DNA of 9,392 nucleotides. Origin: CAYSYN01 sp964447735. Lineage in GTDB: Bacteria; Patescibacteriota; Minisyncoccia; Minisyncoccales; GBS-2. The position numbers were made by a program, and so were the translations under genes. Location of the stretch: positions 1 to 9,392 of the forward strand of contig CAYUTJ010000026.1 in assembly GCA_964447735.1 (NCBI GenBank), read 5' to 3'. Below are positions 1 through 6,239 of the stretch, piece after piece (positions within the stretch are counted from its first letter, which is position 1; each line of letters opens with the position of its first letter). The notes under the pieces are model-generated. The model worked only from the letters and a program-made list of their open reading frames with translations, was not told the origin of the DNA and did not search any database.

Positions 1-70
1 TACATTTTAATCTATTGTCTTTTGTCTTCCAAAATTCATTTCTTCCGCATTTTGGGCAAAATATCTCCAT
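1..70 (-). CDS. N-terminal fragment of a zinc-ribbon protein, possibly a transposase (runs off left edge)
   Basis: Read on the minus strand from an ATG at 70-68, the frame is open to the window edge (23 codons) and begins MEIFCPKCGRNEFW, followed by a basic stretch ending in another Cys. The spacing CxxC, Trp, basic residues, then Cys is that of an N-terminal zinc ribbon like those at the start of IS1595/ISXO2-type and related transposases, which normally continue with a second CxxC and a DDE-type domain. Only the first ribbon half is visible, so the catalytic part cannot be judged. An in-frame ATG at 97-95 would add nine residues (MNQLLYDVL) before the Met used here; a stop lies just upstream of that. 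No clear ribosome-binding site precedes either start. It could equally be another small zinc-ribbon protein. The gene diverges from the surface-protein genes to the right. Confidence 0.5.
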   Translation of the reverse strand, partial: MEIFCPKCGRNEFWKTKDNRLKC

Positions 71-304
71 TAAAACATCATACAATAATTGGTTCATTTT
101 TCAAACTTTATTTAGATTTTTAACCTGAATTCAACAAGAAGTAATTTCTGCGTAATATTTTTACATTCAACTTCTTTTTCTATAGAGCATAGCGTTTTTA
201 GAATGTCTTTAAGTAATTATTTCCCAAATGATGATTAGAAGTTTTAAAAAGCCAAGTTATTAATCTGAATATTGAGTTATTTTTTAAATTTTTCCTCCAG
301 GAAT

Positions 305-322
305 GCAATTTTCCCGTGACGG
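305..322. repeat. Left copy of a dispersed inverted repeat
   Basis: TTTCCCGTGACGG at 310-322 is the exact reverse complement of CCGTCACGGGAAA at 624-636. The copy also begins GCAATTTTCC (305-314), the same ten bases that open the hairpin arm at 616. The pair therefore brackets about 330 bases with partly matching, oppositely oriented ends, as in a small non-autonomous element or a decayed insertion. No target duplication could be established in this AT-rich context. Confidence 0.55.
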
Positions 323-348
323 CAAAAATATTTTTTCTTATTTTTGAT

Positions 349-370
349 TTTTAAAAAACGTTTTTTAAAA
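349..370. repeat. 22-bp perfect palindrome, A/T only except the central CG
   Basis: The 22 bases are a perfect dyad centred on the CG at 359-360: four T, six A, CG, six T, four A. As RNA it would form a stem of A-U pairs with no GC clamp, so it is a poor intrinsic terminator; as DNA it could extrude or bind a symmetric protein. It may also be a chance product of the AT-rich context, although a 22-base perfect dyad is long for that. Confidence 0.5.
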
Positions 371-439
371 TTCCGATTCTATTTTGCTTTTTAATCTATC
401 TCAAAATACATTATTTTTCCTTGACCTTTATGTGAGAGC

Positions 440-451
440 TTGATGCATCAA
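440..451. promoter_or_regulatory. 12-bp perfect palindrome, possible operator
   Basis: TTGATGCATCAA is a perfect 12-bp dyad. A symmetric site of this size in a gene-free upstream region could be a binding site for a dimeric regulator, but it lies about 126 bases upstream of the predicted -35 and no second copy was seen near it. The functional assignment is a guess; the palindrome itself is read directly. Confidence 0.3.
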
Positions 452-576
452 AAATAAATTGAACCGTTTTTTATTTAAAGGGAAGACCAAAAAAGAAACT
501 GAAATCGGATTTAAAGAAATAGAGAAAGATTCGAACGATTTAAATTTCAATTGCAATTTTCCACATCTAATACCTC

Positions 577-605
577 TTGACAAGATTTTTTGAAGAGAGA
601 ATAAT
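577..605 (+). promoter_or_regulatory. Predicted sigma70-type promoter
   Basis: A perfect -35 hexamer TTGACA (577-582) is followed by a 17-base spacer and a 5/6 -10 hexamer AATAAT (600-605), the optimal geometry for a housekeeping sigma factor. Transcription would start near 611-612, directly before the perfect hairpin at 616-662, and would give the membrane-regulator gene at 896 a leader of about 285 bases containing the three-stem element. No other equally good promoter was found between here and 896. Promoter matches are common in AT-rich DNA, so this is a prediction only. Confidence 0.5.
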
Positions 606-615
606 GAAATATAAA

Positions 616-662
616 GCAATTTTCCGTCACGGGAAATTTTAAAAATTCTGACGGAAAATTGC
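616..662. repeat. Perfect 14-bp hairpin next to the predicted transcription start
   Basis: GCAATTTTCCGTCA (616-629) and TGACGGAAAATTGC (649-662) are perfect reverse complements separated by 19 bases. The arm includes part of the CCGTCACGGGAAA unit that is repeated in reverse at 310-322. In the predicted transcript it would be a stable 5' stem-loop; in DNA it could be a repeat-element end. It is not followed by a T run, so it does not look like an intrinsic terminator. Confidence 0.65.
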
Positions 663-708
663 AAAGAAACTTTAAAGGTCAAAAAACTTTAAAATCAAAA
701 AATTAAAA

Positions 709-799
709 GAGGGCTCGCGTAAGCGATCCCAGAATCAGGCAGTGAATATGGGCGCTTTTTAATTACCAGAAATTTATATTCTGGTAAGCGCGAGCCCTC
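709..799 (+). ncRNA. Candidate structured RNA: three-way junction in the leader of the surface-protein genes
   Basis: Three helices fit without overlap. P1 is GAGGGCTCGCG (709-719) with CGCGAGCCCTC (789-799), 11 perfect pairs; with a two-base bulge it can be lengthened by AAAAG/CTTTT outside. P2 is AAGCG-at-CCCA (721-731) with TGGG-CGCTT (749-757), enclosing a 17-base loop. P3 is TTACCAGAA (763-771) with TTCTGGTAA (779-787), nine perfect pairs around a seven-base loop. The GC-rich P1 stands out sharply from its surroundings. I could not match the loops to a known riboswitch or ribozyme class. It may be a cis-acting leader element, a small RNA, or a palindromic mobile repeat. The strand is chosen because the downstream gene is on plus; the helices fold on either strand. 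Confidence 0.5.
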
Positions 800-821
800 A
801 CTTTTAAAATTAGCAAACTAA

Positions 822-853
822 AAGATTTTGTCAAGAACTTTGCAAAAAATCTT
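822..853. repeat. 8-bp hairpin between the three-stem element and the first large gene
   Basis: AAGATTTT (822-829) pairs with AAAATCTT (846-853) across a 16-base loop. It ends 42 bases before the start codon at 896. The stem is mostly A-T and could be chance, but it adds to the run of stem-forming sequences in this leader. Confidence 0.3.
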
Positions 854-895
854 CGCAGGTAAAAAAGTTAGAGTTTTTTAGACAAAATTTCCACA

Positions 896-3040
896 ATGCA
901 GGAAAAATTTATATCAATAGATGAACTAATTAAAAGAGCAAAATTTTTTGGAGTTGATTTTGGAAAAGGAAATCCAAGAAATAGATTGAGATATTACACA
1001 AAAATTGGGCTTTTACCACATGCAGTTAGAAAATCTTTTGATGGAAAAAAACCTGTTGGAGCTTACCCAGAAACAGTTTTAAAAACATTAATTGAGATCG
1101 ACAAAAAATTAAAAAAAGGAAAGAAGATCCAACAAATTAAAAGAGAATTAGAAAAAGAAAAATTAAAGAAAGAGAGAAGAGAAGAGTTCAAAAAAGAAAT
1201 TGAAAAGACAGAATTTCAAAAAATCTTTCCAGAATCTAAAGAAACATTTAAAAAAGAAAATTTTTTAAAAAGATTTTTTGAAAGAAAATTAAGTTTTGAA
1301 ATTAAAGCCTTCAAAAAAATTTTAATTTCAATTTCAGTTTTTATCATTATTTTATTTTTATCTATTTTTTTGAAAAATAATTTTTTAAAAATGAAACCTC
1401 AAAAAATTTTAACAAACTTTTTAGCTCAAATCTCAAATTTGACAAAAATAGTCCAAGCACCAAAAGAAGCTGGAGCTCAAGTTTTACCACCACCTTCTAT
1501 AGAACCCTTTTTAACAATTAATGCAGAAACTTTAGTGAAACCTTCTTTAAAGGCTGAAGAGTTTTTAAGTTCTCCGATTTTTATTTTTCAAAAAGGAGAA
1601 AGAAAAGGAACTTTAGAAACAGAAGAGTTAACAGCAGACAGAACTTTTACTTTACCCGATGAATCTGGAATTGTTTGTTTGTCAACTGGAAATTGTGTTG
1701 CAATTATTGGAGAAGTTTTAACAGCTGGGGGAACAGAAAACAGAATTTCGAAATTCATTGGCGCAAACAGAATTGGAGATTCTTCTATTGTTGATAAATT
1801 CGCTGGAGTTTCAATCACAATTGATGAAGCAGGAAATGTCGGAATTGGAACCGAATCTCCAAGAGCAAAATTAGATGTCCTTGGAGATTCAATTTTTACT
1901 GGAAGATTATTCGTAGAAGGAGAGGTTGAAGCTACGGGAGACGTCTGTACCCAGCTTGAAGGAGGAAAATGTTTAAGCCAATTAATTACCGCAGTATTCG
2001 GGGGAGGAGGAGGAATTGGAGGTTCTGGAACCCCAGGATATTTTCCTATTTTTACAGCTTCAACAAGGTTAGGGAATTCAATTCTGAGACAATCTGGAAA
2101 TACTCTTTATCTTACTGGAGATTTAAATATTTCAGGCCTTTTGAGTACTAATTCTTTTCAATTAACTACTACTTCTGTTCCTGTAGGATATGTTCTAACA
2201 GCAATTAGTACTTCAGGTTTAGCTGCCTGGAGACCAGTTCCAACTGGAACGAGCACGCTTCCTGCTGGTAGTTTTGGTTACACTTTGAGACACAATGGTA
2301 CTCAATGGATAGCTGATGATTTTCTTTTTAACACCGGAAATTTCATTGGAATTGGAACAACCTCGACTTCGACTTTAGCAACTCTAGCAGTTGCAGGCCC
2401 TGGATATTTTGAAAATTCTTTAACAATCAATTCTCCAACTCTCTCACAATTAATTTTGCAATTAGGATCTGATCAGTTTCTTTTAGAAATTGATTCAAAC
2501 TTTGCAAGAATTTCATCTCCAAAAGATTTAATCATCAATTCTTTAACAGGTCATATTTTAGCAACTACATCTGTAATTTCTGCTTCTTCTTTTGTAGCAT
2601 ACGATGCAACAGTGAGAGCACCCGGTGAATATGTTTTTAGAGAAGCGATACCAATTTTCAAATATCCGTTACCAGCTGAAACTGCAACCACAAGTTTTGT
2701 TGAAGTTTCAAGAGTAATTTCACCTTCTGAAATAATCTCACCAATTTCTCAATTACAAAACACTCAAAGAGAATACGCTTTTTTAATCAATATGGCAGAT
2801 GATATTCCTCAAACCTCTTCATCAACTTGGCAGATTTTTGATGTTACAGCTAGTACAACATTTGCTACCTTCACAATTGCAGGACACGGAATGTCTTCTT
2901 TAGATGAAGGAAAACCAGTTTTAACAAACTTTATGAGTTTGCCAAGCAACGATTGGAGATTGAAGGTTTCAGTTCCTTCAGCAAGTTATAAAATTAGAAT
3001 TTTTAATATTTTGCTATTAGTTTTTGACAAACTTTTATAA
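896..3040 (+). CDS. Membrane-spanning MerR-type HTH protein with tail-fibre-like ectodomain
   Basis: Residues 5-85 look like a MerR-family winged helix: ISIDELIKRAKFFGV, then NRLRYYTKIGLLPHAVRK, then a basic helix ending KKIQQIKREL. A Lys/Glu-rich, probably coiled-coil linker (86-139) precedes one hydrophobic segment (141-159). The positive residues lie before it, placing the N-terminus in the cytoplasm and the remaining 550 residues outside. The outer part carries tail-fibre-type motifs: FTLPDESGIVC (251-261), GNVGIGTESPRAKLDVLG (313-330), a Gly-rich hinge (369-377), GTPGYFPIFTASTRLGNSIL (378-397) and GIGTTSTSTLATLAVAG (485-501). Residues 577-714 match the C-terminus of the next protein in position and length. 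Cys pairs 261/267 and 351/359 could form disulphides. A one-component sensor-regulator is an inference. The ATG has no evident Shine-Dalgarno sequence; a 63-base gap separates it from the next gene. Confidence 0.85.
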   Translation: MQEKFISIDELIKRAKFFGVDFGKGNPRNRLRYYTKIGLLPHAVRKSFDGKKPVGAYPETVLKTLIEIDKKLKKGKKIQQIKRELEKEKLKKERREEFKKEIEKTEFQKIFPESKETFKKENFLKRFFERKLSFEIKAFKKILISISVFIIILFLSIFLKNNFLKMKPQKILTNFLAQISNLTKIVQAPKEAGAQVLPPPSIEPFLTINAETLVKPSLKAEEFLSSPIFIFQKGERKGTLETEELTADRTFTLPDESGIVCLSTGNCVAIIGEVLTAGGTENRISKFIGANRIGDSSIVDKFAGVSITIDEAGNVGIGTESPRAKLDVLGDSIFTGRLFVEGEVEATGDVCTQLEGGKCLSQLITAVFGGGGGIGGSGTPGYFPIFTASTRLGNSILRQSGNTLYLTGDLNISGLLSTNSFQLTTTSVPVGYVLTAISTSGLAAWRPVPTGTSTLPAGSFGYTLRHNGTQWIADDFLFNTGNFIGIGTTSTSTLATLAVAGPGYFENSLTINSPTLSQLILQLGSDQFLLEIDSNFARISSPKDLIINSLTGHILATTSVISASSFVAYDATVRAPGEYVFREAIPIFKYPLPAETATTSFVEVSRVISPSEIISPISQLQNTQREYAFLINMADDIPQTSSSTWQIFDVTASTTFATFTIAGHGMSSLDEGKPVLTNFMSLPSNDWRLKVSVPSASYKIRIFNILLLVFDKLL

Positions 3041-3047
3041 ACAAAAC

Positions 3048-3087
3048 AAAGGTCGAAACAAAATTAAAAATTTAAAAAAGGTCGAAA
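3048..3087. repeat. Two direct copies of AAAGGTCGAAA in the gap between genes 1 and 2
   Basis: AAAGGTCGAAA occurs at 3048-3058 and again at 3077-3087, 29 bases apart (close to three helical turns), in the 63-base gap before the start codon at 3104. This spacing suits two binding sites on one face of the DNA. The AAGG part is too far from the start codon (about 20 bases) to act as a normal ribosome-binding site. It may also be a trace of a local duplication. Confidence 0.4.
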
Positions 3088-3103
3088 ATAAAAACAAATA
3101 AAA

Positions 3104-4828
3104 ATGAGAGAAAGATTAAAGAAAATTTTCAAGCCAAGAATTAAACTAGTTCCTGGAACGAGATTGACTTCTCTTTTGTTCATTGGACTTTCTGTAATAA
3201 TTGCTGCTGGAATTTTGATTGCTGCCAATATTTACTACAACATCGACACTGGAGAGATTGTAATGGAACAAATAAACAGAGTAACCCAAGTAATCAGAGC
3301 TACTGGAGGTTTAATTGTCGGAGGATCTGCTACCCAAAATCCAGAATCAGGTTATTCTTTCCAAGTAGTAGGAAGCACAAAATTAGCAACTACCACTATA
3401 GCTACTGGCACTCTTGAATTAATTACTGCAAACCAAGAACTGAGATTTACTGGAGGAACTAACTACTATATTGGATTTAAAGCACCCACTAATATTACCT
3501 CAACTAAAGTTTATATTCTACCTCAACATGGAACAAGTCCTCCACAGTCAGATTATGTTTTGACTTGGCAATCAGGAGATCAACTTCAATGGAAACCAGC
3601 AACTGAATTAGGTTTAGTCGGTGATATCTCAGCAGTTGGTAATGTGACATCCGGAGAAGCTTTTACTGCTACTGGTACAGGTTCTACTCTCTGGTTTCAT
3701 AGCGGAAGCTACACTGGAGCTTTGACTATAGCAAGTTTATCAGCTAATGCAACTTTTACTCTTCCTGCAGTTTCTGGGACTAATTATTTGACTTTGGCTT
3801 CTTCTTTTCCTTTCAGTCAAGGACAAGTTTTGTATGCAGATAGTAATGGATTGATCACCGGAGGAAGTAATTTAAGTTTTGATGCTAGCAATAGGATTTT
3901 TAGTATCGGGAGTACCGGCGGTAATGGAGGACAGTTAAGGATTTATTCTTCGAATGCTTCTGGATATTATCTAGGTTTTGGAGCGACTTCATCGATGACA
4001 GAAACCACTTTTTACTGGTGGCCTACCTCGATTCCTACAAATGCTGATACTGAAACTTATATTTTAAGAACTGACGCTAGTGGGAATTTAACCTGGACTA
4101 CAGTCTCAGGAGCTGGAGGTGTAAGTTATAGTGGAACCCCTAGCGCAGGACAAGTAGCTTACTTTGTAGATCAAGATACTATTACAGGTTCTTCCAATTT
4201 CACTTGGTCAACTTCCACTAATACCTTAACGATTAATGGCGCTTTAACAGTTAGTGGAACGAGTACTGCCAATCTTTTCACTGGTCCTTCTGGAGCGACG
4301 ACAACAATCATTTCAGATCAAGATATTCTTTTGGATCCTGCAACTGGAAAAGTTGTTTTAGGAAGCAGTGATTGGATCGAAACAGCTTCTGGTTATCAAA
4401 TTGGAAAAACAGGGACTCAAGTTTTAAAAGAAATGGCGCCAATTATGGGATTTGATTTGCCAGTAAGAACCGCAACTTCAGGAACAGTGACAATTTCAAG
4501 GACAATTGAGAGTTATCCATTTTCTTCTTGTGCTGCAGGAACTTCAAGAGTTCATAAATTAGTGATTAGATATGGATCTATGGGAACCACAACTTGGGAA
4601 ATAGCAACTTCAGGCGGTCCCGTTGCTACCTTTACTGTACCTGCAACAAATAGCACAGCATCAGGCACTGTTTACACTTATCAAGTAACGATTCCGACTC
4701 CAACTGGTTCTTGTACTGGTTGGTCTCAGGGCACAGATACTGATGACTGGTGGGTAAGAGTTAGCCCTTCTTCAAACGACACTATGATTTATCAGATTTT
4801 CTTGGCAGCCTACGATCAAATCTTGTAA
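3104..4828 (+). CDS. Membrane-anchored tail-fibre-like surface protein
   Basis: A basic N-terminus (residues 1-20) leads into one hydrophobic segment (about 22-43) without an obvious signal-peptidase site, so it is probably an uncleaved anchor with the rest outside. Directly after it comes YYNIDTGEIVMEQI (44-57), a juxtamembrane motif also found in the gene at 6262. The ectodomain is Ser/Thr/Gly-rich and beta-prone, with repeated tail-fibre phrases: SDYVLTWQSGDQLQW (149-163), ATFTLPAVSGTNYLTL (216-231), GQVLYADSNGLITGGSNLSFD (240-260, two blocks), ILRTDASGNLTWTTVSG (320-336) and LTINGALTVSGT (375-386). The final 138 residues (437-574) align without length change to the end of the preceding protein, ending MIYQIFLAAYDQIL. 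No Peptidase_S74 chaperone signature is visible. No catalytic motif was seen; adhesion or surface structure is the likely role. No Shine-Dalgarno sequence precedes the ATG. Confidence 0.85.
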   Translation: MRERLKKIFKPRIKLVPGTRLTSLLFIGLSVIIAAGILIAANIYYNIDTGEIVMEQINRVTQVIRATGGLIVGGSATQNPESGYSFQVVGSTKLATTTIATGTLELITANQELRFTGGTNYYIGFKAPTNITSTKVYILPQHGTSPPQSDYVLTWQSGDQLQWKPATELGLVGDISAVGNVTSGEAFTATGTGSTLWFHSGSYTGALTIASLSANATFTLPAVSGTNYLTLASSFPFSQGQVLYADSNGLITGGSNLSFDASNRIFSIGSTGGNGGQLRIYSSNASGYYLGFGATSSMTETTFYWWPTSIPTNADTETYILRTDASGNLTWTTVSGAGGVSYSGTPSAGQVAYFVDQDTITGSSNFTWSTSTNTLTINGALTVSGTSTANLFTGPSGATTTIISDQDILLDPATGKVVLGSSDWIETASGYQIGKTGTQVLKEMAPIMGFDLPVRTATSGTVTISRTIESYPFSSCAAGTSRVHKLVIRYGSMGTTTWEIATSGGPVATFTVPATNSTASGTVYTYQVTIPTPTGSCTGWSQGTDTDDWWVRVSPSSNDTMIYQIFLAAYDQIL

Positions 4829-4834
4829 TTGAAA

Positions 4835-4949
4835 GGCGATTTAACGGATAAAAAATAGTGAAAAAATTAAATTCCCATTTTTAGGGAAAAGATCTTTGAG
4901 GCATAAAATTGCCAAGGGTTAAGTTAACTTAAATTTCCGTTAATTCGCC
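4835..4949 (+). promoter_or_regulatory. Candidate structured element in the gap between genes 2 and 3
   Basis: GGCGATTTAACGGA (4835-4848) pairs with TCCGTTAATTCGCC (4936-4949), 13 of 14 positions, closing an 87-base interior. Inside are a hairpin TTCCC/GGGAA (4872-4876 and 4884-4888, seven-base loop), a hairpin GGCA/TGCC (4900-4903 and 4910-4913, six-base loop) and a perfect 14-bp palindrome TTAAGTTAACTTAA (4919-4932). The outer stem begins six bases after the stop of gene 2 and ends nine bases before the start codon of gene 3, so it nearly fills the 130-base gap. As RNA it could control translation of gene 3 or protect a processed end; as DNA it could be a small inverted-repeat insertion. 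It has no U-run and is not a classical terminator. Confidence 0.5.
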
Positions 4950-4958
4950 AAAAATTTT

Positions 4959-6239
4959 ATGGATAGAGAAAAAGTAAAGAGAATTTTAATTGGAATTTTG
5001 CCAGGTTTAATCGTGGCAGGTTTGGTGTTTTCTGTTGGAAATTTTGTCAATCAGAATAATGAATCAAAATTCATAAATCAGAATACTGAGTCAAAAATTA
5101 TTTCTCTACTTCAATCAGATGAAAATAATGATCCTTGGCTTTCCGGTTGGTCAAAAAGAGTAAAAATCACAATTGACCATAATGACATAAATGAAGACCT
5201 AACTGACTTTCCTGTTTTGCTTCATCTCTCCGCCAGCTCAGGCATCAACGGCGCCGACGTAACCAGCATTTTCGATGAGGTCGGCTCTAACCGTAAGAAG
5301 ATAGCTGTTACTCTCGCTGACGGCGTTACTCAGTGCTACGTCGAGGTTGAGAAGTGGGATGCCGTAGCGAAGGAGGCTTGGCTGTGGGTTAAAGTCCCAG
5401 GTATATCCGCAACTGAAGACACCATTCTCTATATTTACTATGACAACACCCAGCCAGATAATACGGATTATGTGGGCGACCCCGGTGAAACTCCAGCCCA
5501 GAACGTTTGGGATGATAACTTTAAACTCGTAACTCACATGAGAGATGACCCCGATTCATCTCACATTCGGGATAGCACTTCAAACGGTAACAACGGGACT
5601 AAAAAGGGTGCTGGAGAACCAATGGTAACATCAGATGGAAAGATAGACGATGCACAAGACTTTGATGGAACTAACGATGTTGTGGAAATCCCTGATGATG
5701 ATAGTTTAGACGTCACCACTGGAATCACCTTGGAAGCATGGATAAAACTGGACGTTCCACCCTCTTCGACTACTAGACATTTCGCTATAGTCAGCAAAGA
5801 ATGGGCATATTGGTTTTACATTGGGGTGACTAGTGACCAAGTTTATCTGCATATTTCAGGTGAAACAAGAGACATAGACGTTGACGGCACCACCGCTTTG
5901 GAGGCAGGTAAATGGTATCATGTAGTTGGGTCCTACCGAGCGTCAGACGGTCAATCCCGAATATACGTCAATGGAGTTCTTGAAACAGATTTAATTAGAG
6001 AGGCAGGCAACATCACGACCACTATATATTCTGTTAAGATTGGCACGTTGTGGTCTAACTTTTTGGACGGCGTTATTGACGAGGTTCGCATCTCAAACAT
6101 AGCCCGCTCACCAGCTTGGATTAAAGCCACCTACGAAACTGGAAGAGATGATTTACTTTATTTTGGAACAGAAGAAACCCTTCCACAAATTTTTTTAAAA
6201 GGCGGAGTTCGTTTGAAAGGGGGAGTGAGATTAAAGTGA
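4959..6239 (+). CDS. Membrane-anchored DUF2341 and LamG-like (concanavalin A-fold) lectin protein
   Basis: Residues 7-26 form a hydrophobic anchor (ILIGILPGLIVAGL) nearly identical to that of the next protein. A short polar stalk contains a tandem nonapeptide (31-48). Residues about 58-163 match DUF2341: WLSGWSKRVKITID, LTDFPVLLHL, YVEVEKWD, AWLWVKVPGIS and TILYIYYDNTQPDN in the expected order. Residues about 190-385 match a LamG/Laminin_G_3 lectin-like domain: DFDGTNDVVEIPDDDSLDV, ITLEAWIKL, GKWYHVVGSY, SRIYVNGVL and FLDGVIDEVRISNIARS. These folds commonly bind glycans, so binding to a host or neighbour surface is plausible but unproven. No glycosidase active site was recognised. The end carries GGVRLK twice (415-420, 421-426). 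Codon use changes inside the gene: the core uses many CGN arginine codons and is GC-richer than both ends. The TGA stop lies 22 bases before the next start. Confidence 0.88.
   Translation: MDREKVKRILIGILPGLIVAGLVFSVGNFVNQNNESKFINQNTESKIISLLQSDENNDPWLSGWSKRVKITIDHNDINEDLTDFPVLLHLSASSGINGADVTSIFDEVGSNRKKIAVTLADGVTQCYVEVEKWDAVAKEAWLWVKVPGISATEDTILYIYYDNTQPDNTDYVGDPGETPAQNVWDDNFKLVTHMRDDPDSSHIRDSTSNGNNGTKKGAGEPMVTSDGKIDDAQDFDGTNDVVEIPDDDSLDVTTGITLEAWIKLDVPPSSTTRHFAIVSKEWAYWFYIGVTSDQVYLHISGETRDIDVDGTTALEAGKWYHVVGSYRASDGQSRIYVNGVLETDLIREAGNITTTIYSVKIGTLWSNFLDGVIDEVRISNIARSPAWIKATYETGRDDLLYFGTEETLPQIFLKGGVRLKGGVRLK
5049..5102 (+). repeat. Tandem 27-bp repeat in the stalk of the lectin gene
   Basis: Two adjacent 27-base units (5049-5075 and 5076-5102) match at 22 positions and encode NQNNESKFI and NQNTESKII just outside the membrane anchor. 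This is a short in-frame duplication lengthening the stalk between membrane and lectin domains. Confidence 0.7.

Larger units (their letters stand above)
98..576. other. AT-rich gene-free stretch with dispersed inverted repeats
   Basis: I see no supportable gene here. The only sizeable frame (minus strand, 682-428) gives a protein without recognisable motifs and overlaps several inverted repeats, so it is not called. Positions 98-300 show nothing beyond low-complexity AT-rich sequence. From 305 on the stretch contains the palindromes and repeat arms listed separately. Together with 577-895 this is about 800 bases without a gene, long for a compact genome, next to a possible transposase fragment. 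This may be a site of past insertions and decay. Confidence 0.6.
421..682. repeat. 10-bp inverted repeat pair bracketing the promoter/hairpin block
   Basis: TTGACCTTTA at 421-430 and its exact reverse complement TAAAGGTCAA at 673-682 bracket 242 bases that hold the palindrome at 440-451, the promoter at 577-605 and the hairpin at 616-662. Nested inside the same area are the 310-322/624-636 inverted arms (partly outside). The nesting suggests a small inverted-repeat element, but the arms are short. Confidence 0.4.

Noticed and set aside
349..370. 22-bp palindrome as an intrinsic terminator
   Set aside because: The stem has one G-C pair type only at its tip, no GC clamp, and no clear gene ends just upstream.
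428..682. 84-codon open frame on the minus strand
   Set aside because: It has no recognisable motif, its ends fall in inverted repeats, and it overlaps the predicted promoter and hairpin. It looks like an accidental frame.
709..799. Assignment of the three-stem element to a known riboswitch, tRNA or ribozyme
   Set aside because: No conserved core of any class I know could be matched, and there is no T-loop or anticodon arrangement of a tRNA.
699..812. AAAATTA direct repeats flanking the three-stem element (699-705, 806-812) as a target-site duplication
   Set aside because: A seven-base A/T-only match is expected by chance in this context.
1588..2151. Small frames inside the first large gene (minus 1818-1588, plus 1969-2151)
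   Set aside because: Both lie wholly within a well-supported gene and give proteins without family features.
5238..5797. Two minus-strand frames opposite the lectin gene
   Set aside because: They are antisense shadows of the GC-richer DUF2341/LamG core, whose plus-strand reading is clear.
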